DNA of 64,000 nucleotides from Pseudoclavibacter helvolus (GTDB lineage: Bacteria > Actinomycetota > Actinomycetes > Actinomycetales > Microbacteriaceae): NCBI RefSeq assembly GCF_014191305.1, contig NZ_JACHWJ010000001.1, positions 558,001 to 622,000 of the forward strand, given 5' to 3'. Within the stretch, counting starts at the first letter, position 1, and every line of letters begins with the position of its first letter. Positions 55,929-64,000 of this stretch are shown here, one piece after another. Position numbers and translations under genes: made by a program. Below the pieces are notes generated by a model. It had not been told where the DNA came from. It searched no databases and was given only the letters and a program-made list of their open reading frames with translations.

Positions 55929-55974
55929 GGGACGATAGAAGTAGAACCGCACTGACGAGGAGAGGAGGTCAGCA

Positions 55975-56343
55975 ATGGCTGATCGGAGTCTGCGCGGAAT
56001 GCGGCTCGGCGCACAGAGCCTGCAGAGTGACGAGGGCGTTGTCCTTGTCGACCGCCAGGTGCGAACGTACGAGACGACACTGGGTGAGCGCTTCGCCGTC
56101 ACCTTTGCCGCTGAAGCGGAGGTGCCTGAAGTCTGGGCATCGCCGAAGAGCGGCAACGAGGGTCGTCTGTTGGATGAAGGCGGCGAGCAGGTCGCCTACG
56201 AGGCGCCGGAGCAGAAGCACCAGCGCACTCACTGGGACATGCTGCTCGAGCGTCGTACTCGGGAGGAACTCGAAGAGGTCCTTCAGGAGCGACTCACGTT
56301 CCTGCGCTCACGGCGCGGAACCAAGGGCGCGAAAGACGTCTGA
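55975..56343 (+). CDS. rbpA: RNA polymerase-binding protein RbpA
   Basis: RbpA binds RNA polymerase and the primary sigma factor and stabilises open complexes; it is specific to actinobacteria. The 122-aa product has the N-terminal tail (SLRGMRLGAQSLQSDEG), a core domain (about residues 28-72) and a C-terminal sigma-interaction domain (KHQRTHWDMLLERRTREELEEV, quoted in part). It contains no cysteine at all, so the zinc site described for Streptomyces RbpA is absent. GAGAGGAGG lies upstream of the ATG. A SigR-type promoter lies in front. Confidence 0.92.
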   Translation: MADRSLRGMRLGAQSLQSDEGVVLVDRQVRTYETTLGERFAVTFAAEAEVPEVWASPKSGNEGRLLDEGGEQVAYEAPEQKHQRTHWDMLLERRTREELEEVLQERLTFLRSRRGTKGAKDV

Positions 56344-56351
56344 CCCCCGCA

Positions 56352-56413
56352 GGTCGCTCGGCGAGCGACCATGAACGTCGAAAGGGACGAAGCCAACGGC
56401 TTCGTCCCTTTCG
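56352..56413. terminator. two hairpins between rbpA and lnt
   Basis: First GGTCGCTC-GGC-GAGCGACC (56352-56370), then a strong stem CGAAAGGGACGAAGCC with GGCTTCGTCCCTTTCG around AAC (56379-56413). The second is a bidirectional terminator for the convergent rbpA and lnt genes. Confidence 0.85.
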
Positions 56414-56460
56414 TGGTGCAGGCCCGGGGGCAGCGGTCGCCGCCCATGTGGAGGTGCCGC

Positions 56461-58005
56461 TTACCGACTCGGGATGCGCAGCGCTGACGCGCTCATCCGC
56501 TGGGTCTTGGAGCTGCCGGCGCCGATGAGGAGACCGAGCCCGAGCATCCCGAGCGTGACCTCGATGCCCCGTCCGAAGAGCACGGCCGGCGTGAGCCCGT
56601 CGGCGAGGGGAACGTCGACGATCATGACGCCAGGCTCGTACCAGGGCAGCTCCGCGAGCACTCTGCCCTCTGGCGAGTAGACGGCGCTCATGCCAACCGT
56701 CGATGCCTGGACGATGGAGCGCCCCGTCTCCATGGATCGGAGGCGCGCGAAGGCAAGCTGCTGGGCCGGCTCGTCGGTCTTCCCGAAGTCAGCGTTGTTG
56801 CTCGGGGCGAAGAGCACGGTCGCGCCCCCGAGAACCGCGTCCCTGATCAGCACATCGTCGACGATGTCGTAGCAGATGTAGGTGCCCGCCCGGATGTCCC
56901 CGATCTCCAGGATGCTGTCGCGCTCCCCCGGCGAGTAGCCGCGACCGATCATGCCGATGAGGTCAGGGGCGAGGGAGTACCAGAAGTCTCGGTCAGGGAC
57001 GTACTCGCCGAACGGAATCGGGTGCTTCTTGTCGTACTGGTCCCCCCAGCCGGTCTCCGCATCCCACACGAACTGGGAGTTGAAGAAGCGGTCCTCGGAC
57101 TCGGTCTCCCCCGGCTCGATCGTCACCGTGTTGGCGACGACAGGCGCGTCGTAGGTCGCGCTGAGCTGATCGAGGGTGCGGCGAACGCCGGGCGATGCGA
57201 GCGGGTTGAGATCGATCGAGCCTTCCGGCCACAGGATCACGTCGACATCGGCGTCGTCCGGAATCGTCCGCGTCGCCTCCACGTGGCCGAGGAAGACGTC
57301 GCCTGGCTCGCCGTCGACGAAGTACGCGGCCTCTGGCGTGTCCCCCTGCACAGCCGCGATTCGCGCAGATCCGATCGTGTTCGTCGGGAAGATCGGGACG
57401 GCCGCCACGACAACAACAGCGGCGGCTGCGGTTGCCCAGACGATCGGGCGGACCCTCGAGCGTCCGAGCTCGAGGACAAACGCCGCGAGGAAGACCATGA
57501 GGAAGCCCATACCGGAAAGCCCGAGCCAAGATACGAGCTCAGCGAACGGGCTCGCTGACTGTGACTGCGCGACGCGGCCCCAGGCGAAGCCGCCGTATGG
57601 CCACGCCGAATAGATCGCCTCGCGCAGCGTCCAGAGACCGGCCACCGCGGCGGGGACGAAGAGCAGCCGCTTGGCGCCGTCCTCCCACCGTGCAGTCGAG
57701 CGCCTGTAGGCAAGAGCGATGAGCACTGCTCCCCCGGCCCAGAAGAGCGACGAGAGGATGCTCAGGGCGCTCCACGGCACGGGTCCGAGGAACAGGGATG
57801 CCCAGGCGATGAGGGGGAAGTAGTACGAGAGGCCGGATGCGAGGCCCACGAGGAACGCCACACCGGCCGAACGATGCATGAGCGAGCAGAGCACAAGGCC
57901 GATGCCAACGAAGGCGAGCGGCCACAGTGCGGGTCCGGGGAACGCGGCTCTCAGCAGCAGGCCCCCGGCGACGGCAGCGAGCAGCGAGAGCCAGATCGAC
58001 TTCAC
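56461..58005 (-). CDS. lnt: apolipoprotein N-acyltransferase
   Basis: Lnt N-acylates the lipid-modified Cys of lipoproteins in the membrane. The 514-aa product has six N-terminal membrane segments (to about residue 200), a carbon-nitrogen hydrolase domain with the catalytic triad Glu near 261 (WPEGS), Lys near 327 (DKKHPIPFGEYVP) and Cys near 378 (ICYDIV), and a last membrane segment. The GTG at 58005 overlaps the helY stop as GTGA. It is the last gene of the pafB-to-lnt unit. Confidence 0.92.
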   Translation of the reverse strand: MKSIWLSLLAAVAGGLLLRAAFPGPALWPLAFVGIGLVLCSLMHRSAGVAFLVGLASGLSYYFPLIAWASLFLGPVPWSALSILSSLFWAGGAVLIALAYRRSTARWEDGAKRLLFVPAAVAGLWTLREAIYSAWPYGGFAWGRVAQSQSASPFAELVSWLGLSGMGFLMVFLAAFVLELGRSRVRPIVWATAAAAVVVVAAVPIFPTNTIGSARIAAVQGDTPEAAYFVDGEPGDVFLGHVEATRTIPDDADVDVILWPEGSIDLNPLASPGVRRTLDQLSATYDAPVVANTVTIEPGETESEDRFFNSQFVWDAETGWGDQYDKKHPIPFGEYVPDRDFWYSLAPDLIGMIGRGYSPGERDSILEIGDIRAGTYICYDIVDDVLIRDAVLGGATVLFAPSNNADFGKTDEPAQQLAFARLRSMETGRSIVQASTVGMSAVYSPEGRVLAELPWYEPGVMIVDVPLADGLTPAVLFGRGIEVTLGMLGLGLLIGAGSSKTQRMSASALRIPSR

Positions 58006-60452
58006 CCAACCCCCGAATAGGCGACGATCCCGCGGCGCACACTGTTCGCCGCCTGACGAGCGGTCGTCGCGAACTTGCCCTCTGCCACCTTCTCGATCTG
58101 GTCGAGCACGTCGAGCACCTGCTTGCACCAGCGCACGAAGTCGCCGGCCGCGAGGTTGGACTCGTCGAGCACACGTTCCAGCTCGGCGCCATGCGCCCAG
58201 TGGAAGATCGCGGGGGCCAGGTTCGTCGCGAGTCGAGAGGCACGTGGCACGCGGAAGCGCTCTGCGAGCTCGTCGAGCCCCTCCCAGTACTTCTCGGTGG
58301 TCTTCATCGCTTCGCGGAAGGCGCCGCGTGGCAGCTGGTACTCCTCGAGGCTCTCCTCCTCGCGTCGCGGCTCGTAGACGAGCACGGCCGCCATCGCCGC
58401 GAGCTGCTGGGGGTTGAGCTCGTTCCAGGCCTGACGTCGCAGGCACTCGGCGATGAGCAGGTCGCGTTCGCCGTAGATGCGAGCGAGGGTGCGTCCGTGC
58501 GCTGTTACTGCGAGGTCCTTGTCGCCGCTCTCGGCGGGAGCCAGGTAGCCGAGCTCGAGCAGCAGCTCGGTGATCCGGTCGAAAACCTGCGCGACGGCAC
58601 CGGTGCGGGACTCGATCTGCCGAGTGATCTTGTCGTTCTCGTGCTTCAGCTTCCAGTACCGCTCGCCCCAACGGGCATGCTGCTCGCGGTCAGGGCAGAC
58701 ATGGCACGGGTGGCGCTTGAGGGCGGTCTGCAGCTGGGTCAGCTTGCCCTGGCGCCGCTCGCGCGCGGCATGCTGGTGCGCCTCGTCGTGCGGGATGCGC
58801 TTGCGTTCGAGGTCGTTCAGCTCGCGTCGGATGCGCGAGTACTCGAAGAAGTCGCCGAGGTGGCAATTCATGCCGTCCTCGTAGCCGGCGAGTGCTTCCT
58901 CCTGCTGTCGGACGCGCTTGGCGAGGTCCACGACGGCACGGTCGGCCTGGAACTGCGCGAAGGACGACTCGAGGACGGAGCGCGTGCGGGCGCGCCCGAA
59001 GCGGTCGATGAGGTTGACCGCCATGTTGTACGTCGGCTTGAAGCTCGAGTTCATGGGGTACGAACGACGGGAGGCGAGGGAGGCGATCGCCTGAGGGTGC
59101 ATCCCGCCGACCCACTGCACAACCGCGTGGCCCTCGACGTCGATGCCGCGACGTCCGGCCCGGCCCGTCAGCTGCGTGTACTCGCCAGGAGTGATGGGCA
59201 CGCGCGACTCGCCGTTGAACTTCTCGAGCTTCTCGAGGACGACGGTGCGGGCGGGCATGTTGATGCCGAGCGCGAGCGTCTCGGTGGCGAAGACGAGCTT
59301 CACGAGCTTGCGCTGGAAGAGCTCCTCGACAACCTCCTTGAAGGCTGGCAGCAGGCCCGCGTGGTGTGCGGCGATGCCTCGCTCGAGGCCCTCCGTCCAC
59401 TCGTAGTAGCCGAGGACGGCGAGGTCCTCGTCGAGCAGGTTGCGGCAACGATCCTCGACGATCCAGCGGATCTCGTCGCGTTCCTCCCTGGTTGTCAGAG
59501 AGACGCCGGCGCGCAGGACCTGCGAGACAGCCTGGTCGCAGCCCTTGCGGCTGAAGATGAAGTTGATCGCGGGCAGCATGTCCGCGTCGTCGAGCATTTT
59601 CGTCAGGCCCGCACGGTCGGCGCGGGGCGCCTGGAAGCGCTGTTCCTTCCAGCTGCTCCCCCGTCCGCGCCTCCCGACGCGGTCGCGGTCGCGGCCGTCT
59701 TCACGCCTGCCTCCCCCACCTTGCGTAGCCCGAACGAGATCGGGGTTCACTCGATCGGCGATGTCGCCGTCGCGCGTCTCGAAGAGGTCGTAGAGGCGGT
59801 GGCCAACAAGCACGTGCTGGAACAGCGGCGTCGGGCGCTCCTCGGAGACGATGACGTCGGTGTCGCCGCGCACGGTCTGCAGCCAGTCTCCGAACTCCTC
59901 GGCGTTCGAGACGGTTGCCGAGAGAGAGATGAGGCGCACCTCGCTGGGGAGGTGGATGATGACCTCTTCCCAGACGGCCCCGCGGAAGCGGTCTGCGAGG
60001 TAGTGCACCTCGTCCATGATCACGTAGGCGAGATCGTCGAGGAGGTCGCTGCCCGCGTAGAGCATGTTGCGCAGTACCTCGGTCGTCATGACGACGATGC
60101 GGGCCCGCGGATTGATGTTGACGTCGCCTGTGAGGAGTCCGACTTCGCTTTCGCCGTAGCGGCGCACGAACTCACTGAACTTCTGGTTGCTCAGCGCCTT
60201 GATGGGCGCCGTGTAGAAGATCTTCGCGTTCGGCTGGCGCATCGCGAGGAACACGCCGAACTCGGCGACAACCGTCTTGCCCGCGCCGGTCGGAGCTGCC
60301 ACGAGCACGCTTCGTCCCGCCTCGACGCTTGCGCACGAGGCGATCTGGAACTCGTCGAGATCGAAGCTCAGCTCGCGCCGGAACAGCTCGAACTGCTGCA
60401 GCTTGGCGCGGGCCCTACTCGCGGCGAAGCGCTCGGACGGACTCTGGGTCAT
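58002..60452 (-). CDS. helY: DEAD/DEAH-box RNA helicase HelY (Ski2/Mtr4-like)
   Basis: HelY is an actinobacterial Ski2-like helicase probably acting on structured RNA. The 816-aa product has Walker A APTGAGKT (residues 53-60), DEVH at 147-150, LSAT, the FATETLALGINMPA motif, QLTGRAGRRG and a C-terminal DSHCT domain. The CHVCPDREQH motif near the middle is also seen. I chose the ATG at 60452, which overlaps the tatC stop as ATGA; an in-frame extension upstream lies inside tatC and does not match. Confidence 0.9.
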   Translation of the reverse strand: MTQSPSERFAASRARAKLQQFELFRRELSFDLDEFQIASCASVEAGRSVLVAAPTGAGKTVVAEFGVFLAMRQPNAKIFYTAPIKALSNQKFSEFVRRYGESEVGLLTGDVNINPRARIVVMTTEVLRNMLYAGSDLLDDLAYVIMDEVHYLADRFRGAVWEEVIIHLPSEVRLISLSATVSNAEEFGDWLQTVRGDTDVIVSEERPTPLFQHVLVGHRLYDLFETRDGDIADRVNPDLVRATQGGGGRREDGRDRDRVGRRGRGSSWKEQRFQAPRADRAGLTKMLDDADMLPAINFIFSRKGCDQAVSQVLRAGVSLTTREERDEIRWIVEDRCRNLLDEDLAVLGYYEWTEGLERGIAAHHAGLLPAFKEVVEELFQRKLVKLVFATETLALGINMPARTVVLEKLEKFNGESRVPITPGEYTQLTGRAGRRGIDVEGHAVVQWVGGMHPQAIASLASRRSYPMNSSFKPTYNMAVNLIDRFGRARTRSVLESSFAQFQADRAVVDLAKRVRQQEEALAGYEDGMNCHLGDFFEYSRIRRELNDLERKRIPHDEAHQHAARERRQGKLTQLQTALKRHPCHVCPDREQHARWGERYWKLKHENDKITRQIESRTGAVAQVFDRITELLLELGYLAPAESGDKDLAVTAHGRTLARIYGERDLLIAECLRRQAWNELNPQQLAAMAAVLVYEPRREEESLEEYQLPRGAFREAMKTTEKYWEGLDELAERFRVPRASRLATNLAPAIFHWAHGAELERVLDESNLAAGDFVRWCKQVLDVLDQIEKVAEGKFATTARQAANSVRRGIVAYSGVG

Positions 60453-61315
60453 GCAGCCGACGCTTCGGCTGCCGCCAGCTCGGCCTCGAACTTCTTGTGC
60501 TTGCGAGCCCGCCGCCGGTCGTTGATCATGGCGATGCCGACGGCCAGGAAGTACAGGCCGAGCATCGGGGCCATGAGGAAGAACATGGAGAGCACGTCCG
60601 CCGAAGGCGTCGCCATGGCGGCGAACAGAGCCACGAGCAGGACGGCTGTGCGCCAGCCCTTGAGGATCGCGGAACCCGTGATGATACCCGCGAAGTTCAG
60701 CATGACCAGTACGACAGGAAGGACAAACGCAATGCCCACCGCGATGCAGAGCGTCATGATGAGCTTGTAGTAGTCGCCGGCACTGATGAGGCTTGAGCTG
60801 TCTTCTGGAGCGAAGCTGACCATGACCTCGACGATGCGAGGCATGAGCATCCAAGCGACCCAGACACCCGCCAGGAACAGAGGAATTGCGGTTCCCACGA
60901 ACCCGATCGCGTACCATCGCTCGTTCTTCTTGAGCCCTGGGACGATGAACATCCAGATCTGGTAGAGCCAGACCGGCGAGGACAGAATGACGCCGAGTCC
61001 AAGCGAGATCTGGAGACGCAGGTCAAAGGCGCCCGTGACGCTCTGGAAGTTCAGGTCGGCCGTACGGCCTCGAGTCTCGGCGATGTCGTGGATGGGTGCC
61101 GCCATGAGGTTGAACACCCAGTCGGTGAGCAGGAAACCTCCCACCATGCCGATGACGATCCCGATGGCCGAGATGATCAGACGGTTGCGGAACTCGATGA
61201 GGTGCTCTGCGAGGCGCATGCGCCCGTCAGGGTCGCGCTTGCGCGACTTCTTCGCTTTCGACTTCGTCTTCGGGTCCTCAACCGGAGACGAGCCCTCGCC
61301 TGGCTCGACGGTCAC
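60449..61315 (-). CDS. tatC: Sec-independent protein translocase TatC
   Basis: TatC recognises twin-arginine signal peptides and forms the translocase core. The 288-aa product has a charged N-terminus, then six membrane segments; LAEHLIEFRNRLIIS, SSPVWLYQIWMFIVPGLKKNER and FAAMATPSADVLSMF are family features. GTG is the start, one base after the tatA stop. The C-terminal tail is rich in Ala, Glu and Lys. The Rieske protein QcrA (31 kb) is a likely Tat client. Confidence 0.95.
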   Translation of the reverse strand: MTVEPGEGSSPVEDPKTKSKAKKSRKRDPDGRMRLAEHLIEFRNRLIISAIGIVIGMVGGFLLTDWVFNLMAAPIHDIAETRGRTADLNFQSVTGAFDLRLQISLGLGVILSSPVWLYQIWMFIVPGLKKNERWYAIGFVGTAIPLFLAGVWVAWMLMPRIVEVMVSFAPEDSSSLISAGDYYKLIMTLCIAVGIAFVLPVVLVMLNFAGIITGSAILKGWRTAVLLVALFAAMATPSADVLSMFFLMAPMLGLYFLAVGIAMINDRRRARKHKKFEAELAAAEASAA

Positions 61316-61316
61316 G

Positions 61317-61646
61317 TCAGTTGGATGGACCAGCGGTGCCCCTGGCGTCCGTGCTCGGCGCGGCGGGTGCCTCTGGTGCTGGCGCTGCCGGGGCGGAGTT
61401 CTGGACGGGCGGGGTCACGGGAGTCTGCGGTGCGGCTGGAGCGTTCGAGGCGGCGGGCTGCGAGTAGACGTCGGCAGCCGGAGGCACGTCGACCTCGTCG
61501 TCCTTCTTCATGTTCTTGACCTCGCCGCGGAAGATGCGCATCGACTGTCCGATGCTCTTCGCGAGGCCTGGGAGCTTCGGAGCACCGAAGAGCAACAGGA
61601 CGATCACCAGGATGATGATGAGGTGTGGGCCAGTCAGATTCGGCAT
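61317..61646 (-). CDS. tatA: Sec-independent protein translocase TatA
   Basis: TatA forms the Tat pore. The 109-aa product has a membrane helix at about residues 7-22 (IIILVIVLLLFGAPKLPGLA), an amphipathic helix (SIGQSMRIFRGEVKNM) and a Pro/Ala-rich tail of about 60 residues. The length and tail are typical for actinobacterial TatA. It sits between a small unknown membrane protein gene (4-bp gap) and tatC. Confidence 0.95.
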   Translation of the reverse strand: MPNLTGPHLIIILVIVLLLFGAPKLPGLAKSIGQSMRIFRGEVKNMKKDDEVDVPPAADVYSQPAASNAPAAPQTPVTPPVQNSAPAAPAPEAPAAPSTDARGTAGPSN

Positions 61647-61650
61647 GGTG

Positions 61651-62007
61651 TCAGTTGCCTTTCACAAGGTGTTCAAATTGAGACGGGTCTGCCGTCGTCA
61701 GGTCGCGGCCACGCTGAAGGCGCTGCTCGCGACGCTGTTCTTTGGTTTCGTCGAGCGCTTCTCTCAGCGCACCCCGCTCGACCTGGACCTCGCGGAGACC
61801 GCGAACGATCGCGTTGCTCCGTGGTGGCGTGAACGAGACGAGCGTTTGCGCACGCTTCTCGAACGCCTCGAGGAGAACCTCGAGACTCGCCAGCTCGCCC
61901 TGCAGGAGGACGGCCTTCTTGAAGAGCCAGTAGCCGAGCGTGCCGAGCACTGCAAGGAGGATGAGCACGAGGCCCACCCAGATCAGAACCCAACTCCACC
62001 ACGGCAT
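61651..62007 (-). CDS. small membrane protein with coiled coil, between pafC and tatA
   Basis: I do not recognise a named family. The 118-aa product from the ATG at 62007 has an N-terminal Trp-rich membrane helix (MPWWSWVLIWVGLVLILLAV), then an amphipathic, Glu/Arg-rich helical region at about residues 30-105. An upstream start at 62043 would add 12 residues. Its position between pafC and tatA in a coupled operon suggests expression with the Tat genes, but no function follows from that. Confidence 0.7.
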   Translation of the reverse strand: MPWWSWVLIWVGLVLILLAVLGTLGYWLFKKAVLLQGELASLEVLLEAFEKRAQTLVSFTPPRSNAIVRGLREVQVERGALREALDETKEQRREQRLQRGRDLTTADPSQFEHLVKGN

Positions 62008-62073
62008 AGTGATCTCAACGATACCTGGTCTCAGGTGAATCACCAGGCCACCGTTCTTGCCCTACTTTCAGGT

Positions 62074-63045
62074 TCAGTGGTTCCCGTGCTCACGGAGTGC
62101 CGCTTCAGCCCAGTCCGCGACCGCACCTCGCGCGGATTCTGGTGAGATGACTCGCATCTCCGCGGCGTTTCCTGACACGAGTCTGGCCAGGTGCTGCAGG
62201 GAGGCGATGCGGATTTCTACGATGGCGCGGCCGTGCTCGTTGGCCTGAGGCGCCGACTCCCCCGCGGGCAGGTAGTCGCGAACGAGCGGTAAGGCGGCGG
62301 CCCCGACCTCCAAGGTGACGAGCTGGTGGTCGTCGCTCGGCGTGAAAATGGGTCGTGAACGCTCGGATTCCGGATGCGACTCGGCAGACACATCCGTGAC
62401 AACAGCATCGCGCATGCGGTCGAGCCTGAAGACTCTCGCAGCGCCGCGTTCCAGGCTCCATCCGTGTAAGTACAGGTCGCCGCCGAGCGTCTCAAGGGTG
62501 AGTGCGTCGACGTGACGCACGCTCTCCTCGCCGTCTTCGCGGCGGTACCGGAAGCGGAGCCGCCGGCCAGTCGCGATGGCGGTCGCGACCGCGTCTCGCG
62601 CCGCCGGGTACTCCCCCGTTGTCCCGAAGGCGTAGTGCGGTGTCGCTCCGCTCGCACCAAGCTTTGCAAGAAGCTCGTCGATCCGAGACTCGTCGACGAG
62701 GCGAGGCAGACTTCTGAGGAACCCGAGGCCCGCGATGACGGCGGCAGCCTCCCGGTTGGACATGCGCGGAGCCTCTTCGAGGGCGACGAAGTGGGTGACC
62801 TCGATGAGATCGTGCAACTCGAGCGCGTCCCAGTTGATGTCGAACAGGTCGAGGTGACTGTAGACGCCAGCCTCGCCCGGGGTCCCCGAGACCGCGATGA
62901 GTCGTACAGCGTCTCGCACCTGCTTGGGTTTGACTCCGAAGTGCGATGCCGCGGTCTCGACTGGGACAGCTTCCTCCTGCTGGCGGAGGTACGGCACTAG
63001 CGACACGAGCAGCGCGAGGCGGTCCGCGGAGACGAACGCGCTCAT
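62074..63045 (-). CDS. pafC: WYL-domain regulator PafC
   Basis: PafC, with PafB, activates the LexA-independent DNA damage response in mycobacteria, with the WYL domain probably sensing single-stranded DNA. The 323-aa product has an N-terminal winged helix (about residues 1-60), a WYL-type domain (about 150-230, ending GGDLYLHGWSLERGAARVFRLDRM, quoted in part) and a WCX C-terminal domain. The ATG overlaps the pafB stop. Family membership is clear; the regulon is not visible here. Confidence 0.9.
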   Translation of the reverse strand: MSAFVSADRLALLVSLVPYLRQQEEAVPVETAASHFGVKPKQVRDAVRLIAVSGTPGEAGVYSHLDLFDINWDALELHDLIEVTHFVALEEAPRMSNREAAAVIAGLGFLRSLPRLVDESRIDELLAKLGASGATPHYAFGTTGEYPAARDAVATAIATGRRLRFRYRREDGEESVRHVDALTLETLGGDLYLHGWSLERGAARVFRLDRMRDAVVTDVSAESHPESERSRPIFTPSDDHQLVTLEVGAAALPLVRDYLPAGESAPQANEHGRAIVEIRIASLQHLARLVSGNAAEMRVISPESARGAVADWAEAALREHGNH

Positions 63046-64000
63046 GCGGTGCGCTCCACGTGCGCGGCCACGACTTTGGTCAGCCGCGAGGTGACCAGCT
63101 GCTTGAGCTCCGGTGGCGTCGTGACTCTGATCTCAGGCCCGAACGCTGCGAGGCGGTCAGCGAGGAGGCTCAGGTCGGTGTACCCGAGCTCCACTGGGCG
63201 CCAGGTGCCGGTGCTCGTTGGTGTGCCGCTGCAGAGACGGACTTCCGCGTCGGAGCCCTCTCGGACCTCGAGGGTGGCGCGCTGCCTGCTCGCGAGTTCA
63301 GCAAGCTCATCGAGCGCTCTTGCTGCGTGACGCTCTGGACTCACGCCCTGGTAGCGCGAGGCATCCACGTCTCCGACCTGTCGCGGTGGCGAGACGATCC
63401 GCGAGAGCAGGAACATGCGCTCGTATGATCGATCGAGGTCGTAGGAGACGAGCAGCCAGTTCCCGTCGGCGAACACGAGCGCGAGCGGCTCGACACGGCG
63501 GACCTTCGCCTCGTTGTCGCCAGGCTTCGAATAGGAGAAGGAGACGAGCCGCCGCTCCTCGATTGCCGTCGAAAGCGGCTCGAACGCGGCGTCGCGCGCG
63601 CGCAGGCGTGGTGCGACACCGATGAGGTCGTCGCGGGTCTGGGCGCCGAGCGCTTTAAGCTTCATGAGCCCTCGCCTCGACTCCTGCGAGACAGAACCCT
63701 CACGCCAGACCTGAGCCGCCAGCGCCAGCAGGGCCGTCTCGTCTGCGTCGAACTCGAGCCCGGCCGGCATGGCGAAGCCACCGCGCGGCACTCGATAGCG
63801 CACGAGCTGGTTGTTGCCGGGGGCGGATGGATCGTCGATGACCTCGACGGGGACACCCAGGTCTCGCAGTTCCGCCTTGTCGCGCTCGAAACGCTTCTCG
63901 CGGGCCGCGGCCGCGCCGACGGTGCTGGGGTCCCTGCTGTCGTCCGCGTAGCCGTGGACAGTCTCGAAGACGTCGCTCTTCGTCAGACCACGCTCGGTGG
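63042..64000 (-). CDS. pafB: WYL-domain regulator PafB (partial)
   Basis: This is the C-terminal part of PafB, the partner of PafC; the start lies beyond the window. The visible frame begins at RGLTKSDVFETVHGY and includes REKRFERDKAELRDLG, VIDDPSAPGNNQLVRYRVP and a WYL-type domain (LVFADGNWLLVSYDLDRS). An internal GTG at 63803 should not be taken as the start, since clear PafB homology runs upstream of it. The stop overlaps the pafC ATG by 4 bp. Confidence 0.9.
   Translation of the reverse strand, partial: TERGLTKSDVFETVHGYADDSRDPSTVGAAAAREKRFERDKAELRDLGVPVEVIDDPSAPGNNQLVRYRVPRGGFAMPAGLEFDADETALLALAAQVWREGSVSQESRRGLMKLKALGAQTRDDLIGVAPRLRARDAAFEPLSTAIEERRLVSFSYSKPGDNEAKVRRVEPLALVFADGNWLLVSYDLDRSYERMFLLSRIVSPPRQVGDVDASRYQGVSPERHAARALDELAELASRQRATLEVREGSDAEVRLCSGTPTSTGTWRPVELGYTDLSLLADRLAAFGPEIRVTTPPELKQLVTSRLTKVVAAHVERTA

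Noticed and set aside
57927-60770. 947-codon open frame on the plus strand opposite helY and tatC
   Set aside because: It is the mirror of high-GC coding sequence. The minus strand has a full helicase with all motifs and coupled neighbours; the plus frame has no domain and a composition rich in His, Arg, Asp and Leu.

Overview
The window is a high-GC actinobacterial chromosome segment, most likely from the Micrococcales and probably a Microbacteriaceae. The evidence is the division and wall cluster without ftsA but with sepF, yggT and divIVA (Wag31 type), an RbpA, a DUF3043 protein, an actinobacterial ctaF and bcc-aa3 oxidase genes, the pafB-pafC-tatA-tatC-helY-lnt order, and many GTG starts. 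Several genes start with ATG or GTG 6-7 nt after a TANNNT-type -10 box, which suggests leaderless mRNAs. The species cannot be named from this sequence. I saw no tRNA, rRNA or CRISPR array.

Layout. 1-12 kb: peptidoglycan precursor and division genes (murF end, mraY, murD, ftsW, murG, murC, ftsQ, ftsZ, yggS, sepF, yggT, divIVA), tightly coupled by GTGA overlaps up to ftsQ; ftsZ and divIVA each follow a regulatory-looking spacer with inverted and direct repeats. 12-23 kb: housekeeping genes (lspA, RluD-like synthase, dnaE, hisD, nrdR, pyrD, DUF3043 protein, M20 dipeptidase, erpA). 22.8-33.7 kb: the aerobic respiratory branch, with ctaC-ctaD-ctaF converging on ctaE-qcrC-qcrA-qcrB. The spacer between the two arms is non-coding, full of short tandem repeats, and is split by an intact IS21-family element with a 4-bp target duplication. 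33.7-40 kb: trpD, then glycerol and dihydroxyacetone use (glpK and glpF divergent from dhaK-dhaL-dhaM), with a perfect 16-bp palindrome at the centre of the divergent intergenic region. 40-46 kb: NfeD and flotillin pair, a small membrane protein, kup and a cycA-type permease.

46.2-49 kb is a decaying patch. An IS3-family element (25-bp ends, GGG target duplication) has a one-base deletion in orfB, and it sits at the 3' end of a DUF222/HNH gene that also carries an in-frame TGA. 49-54.2 kb: an ABC1-family protein, an LLM-class flavin oxidoreductase, an AraC/GyrI regulator, a 59-aa membrane protein and an SRPBCC protein. 54.2-56.4 kb: an atypical SDR and a GDPD in a 52-bp divergent arrangement, then rbpA preceded by a perfect GGAAT-N18-GTT promoter. 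56.4-64 kb: one minus-strand coupled operon, pafB (partial)-pafC-small membrane protein-tatA-tatC-helY-lnt.

Most of the window is conserved core genome. I found no clearly new multi-gene system. The least explained signals are the cis-regulatory repeats before ftsZ and divIVA, the glpF/dhaK palindrome, the minisatellite spacer inside the respiratory cluster, and the divergent leaderless promoters.
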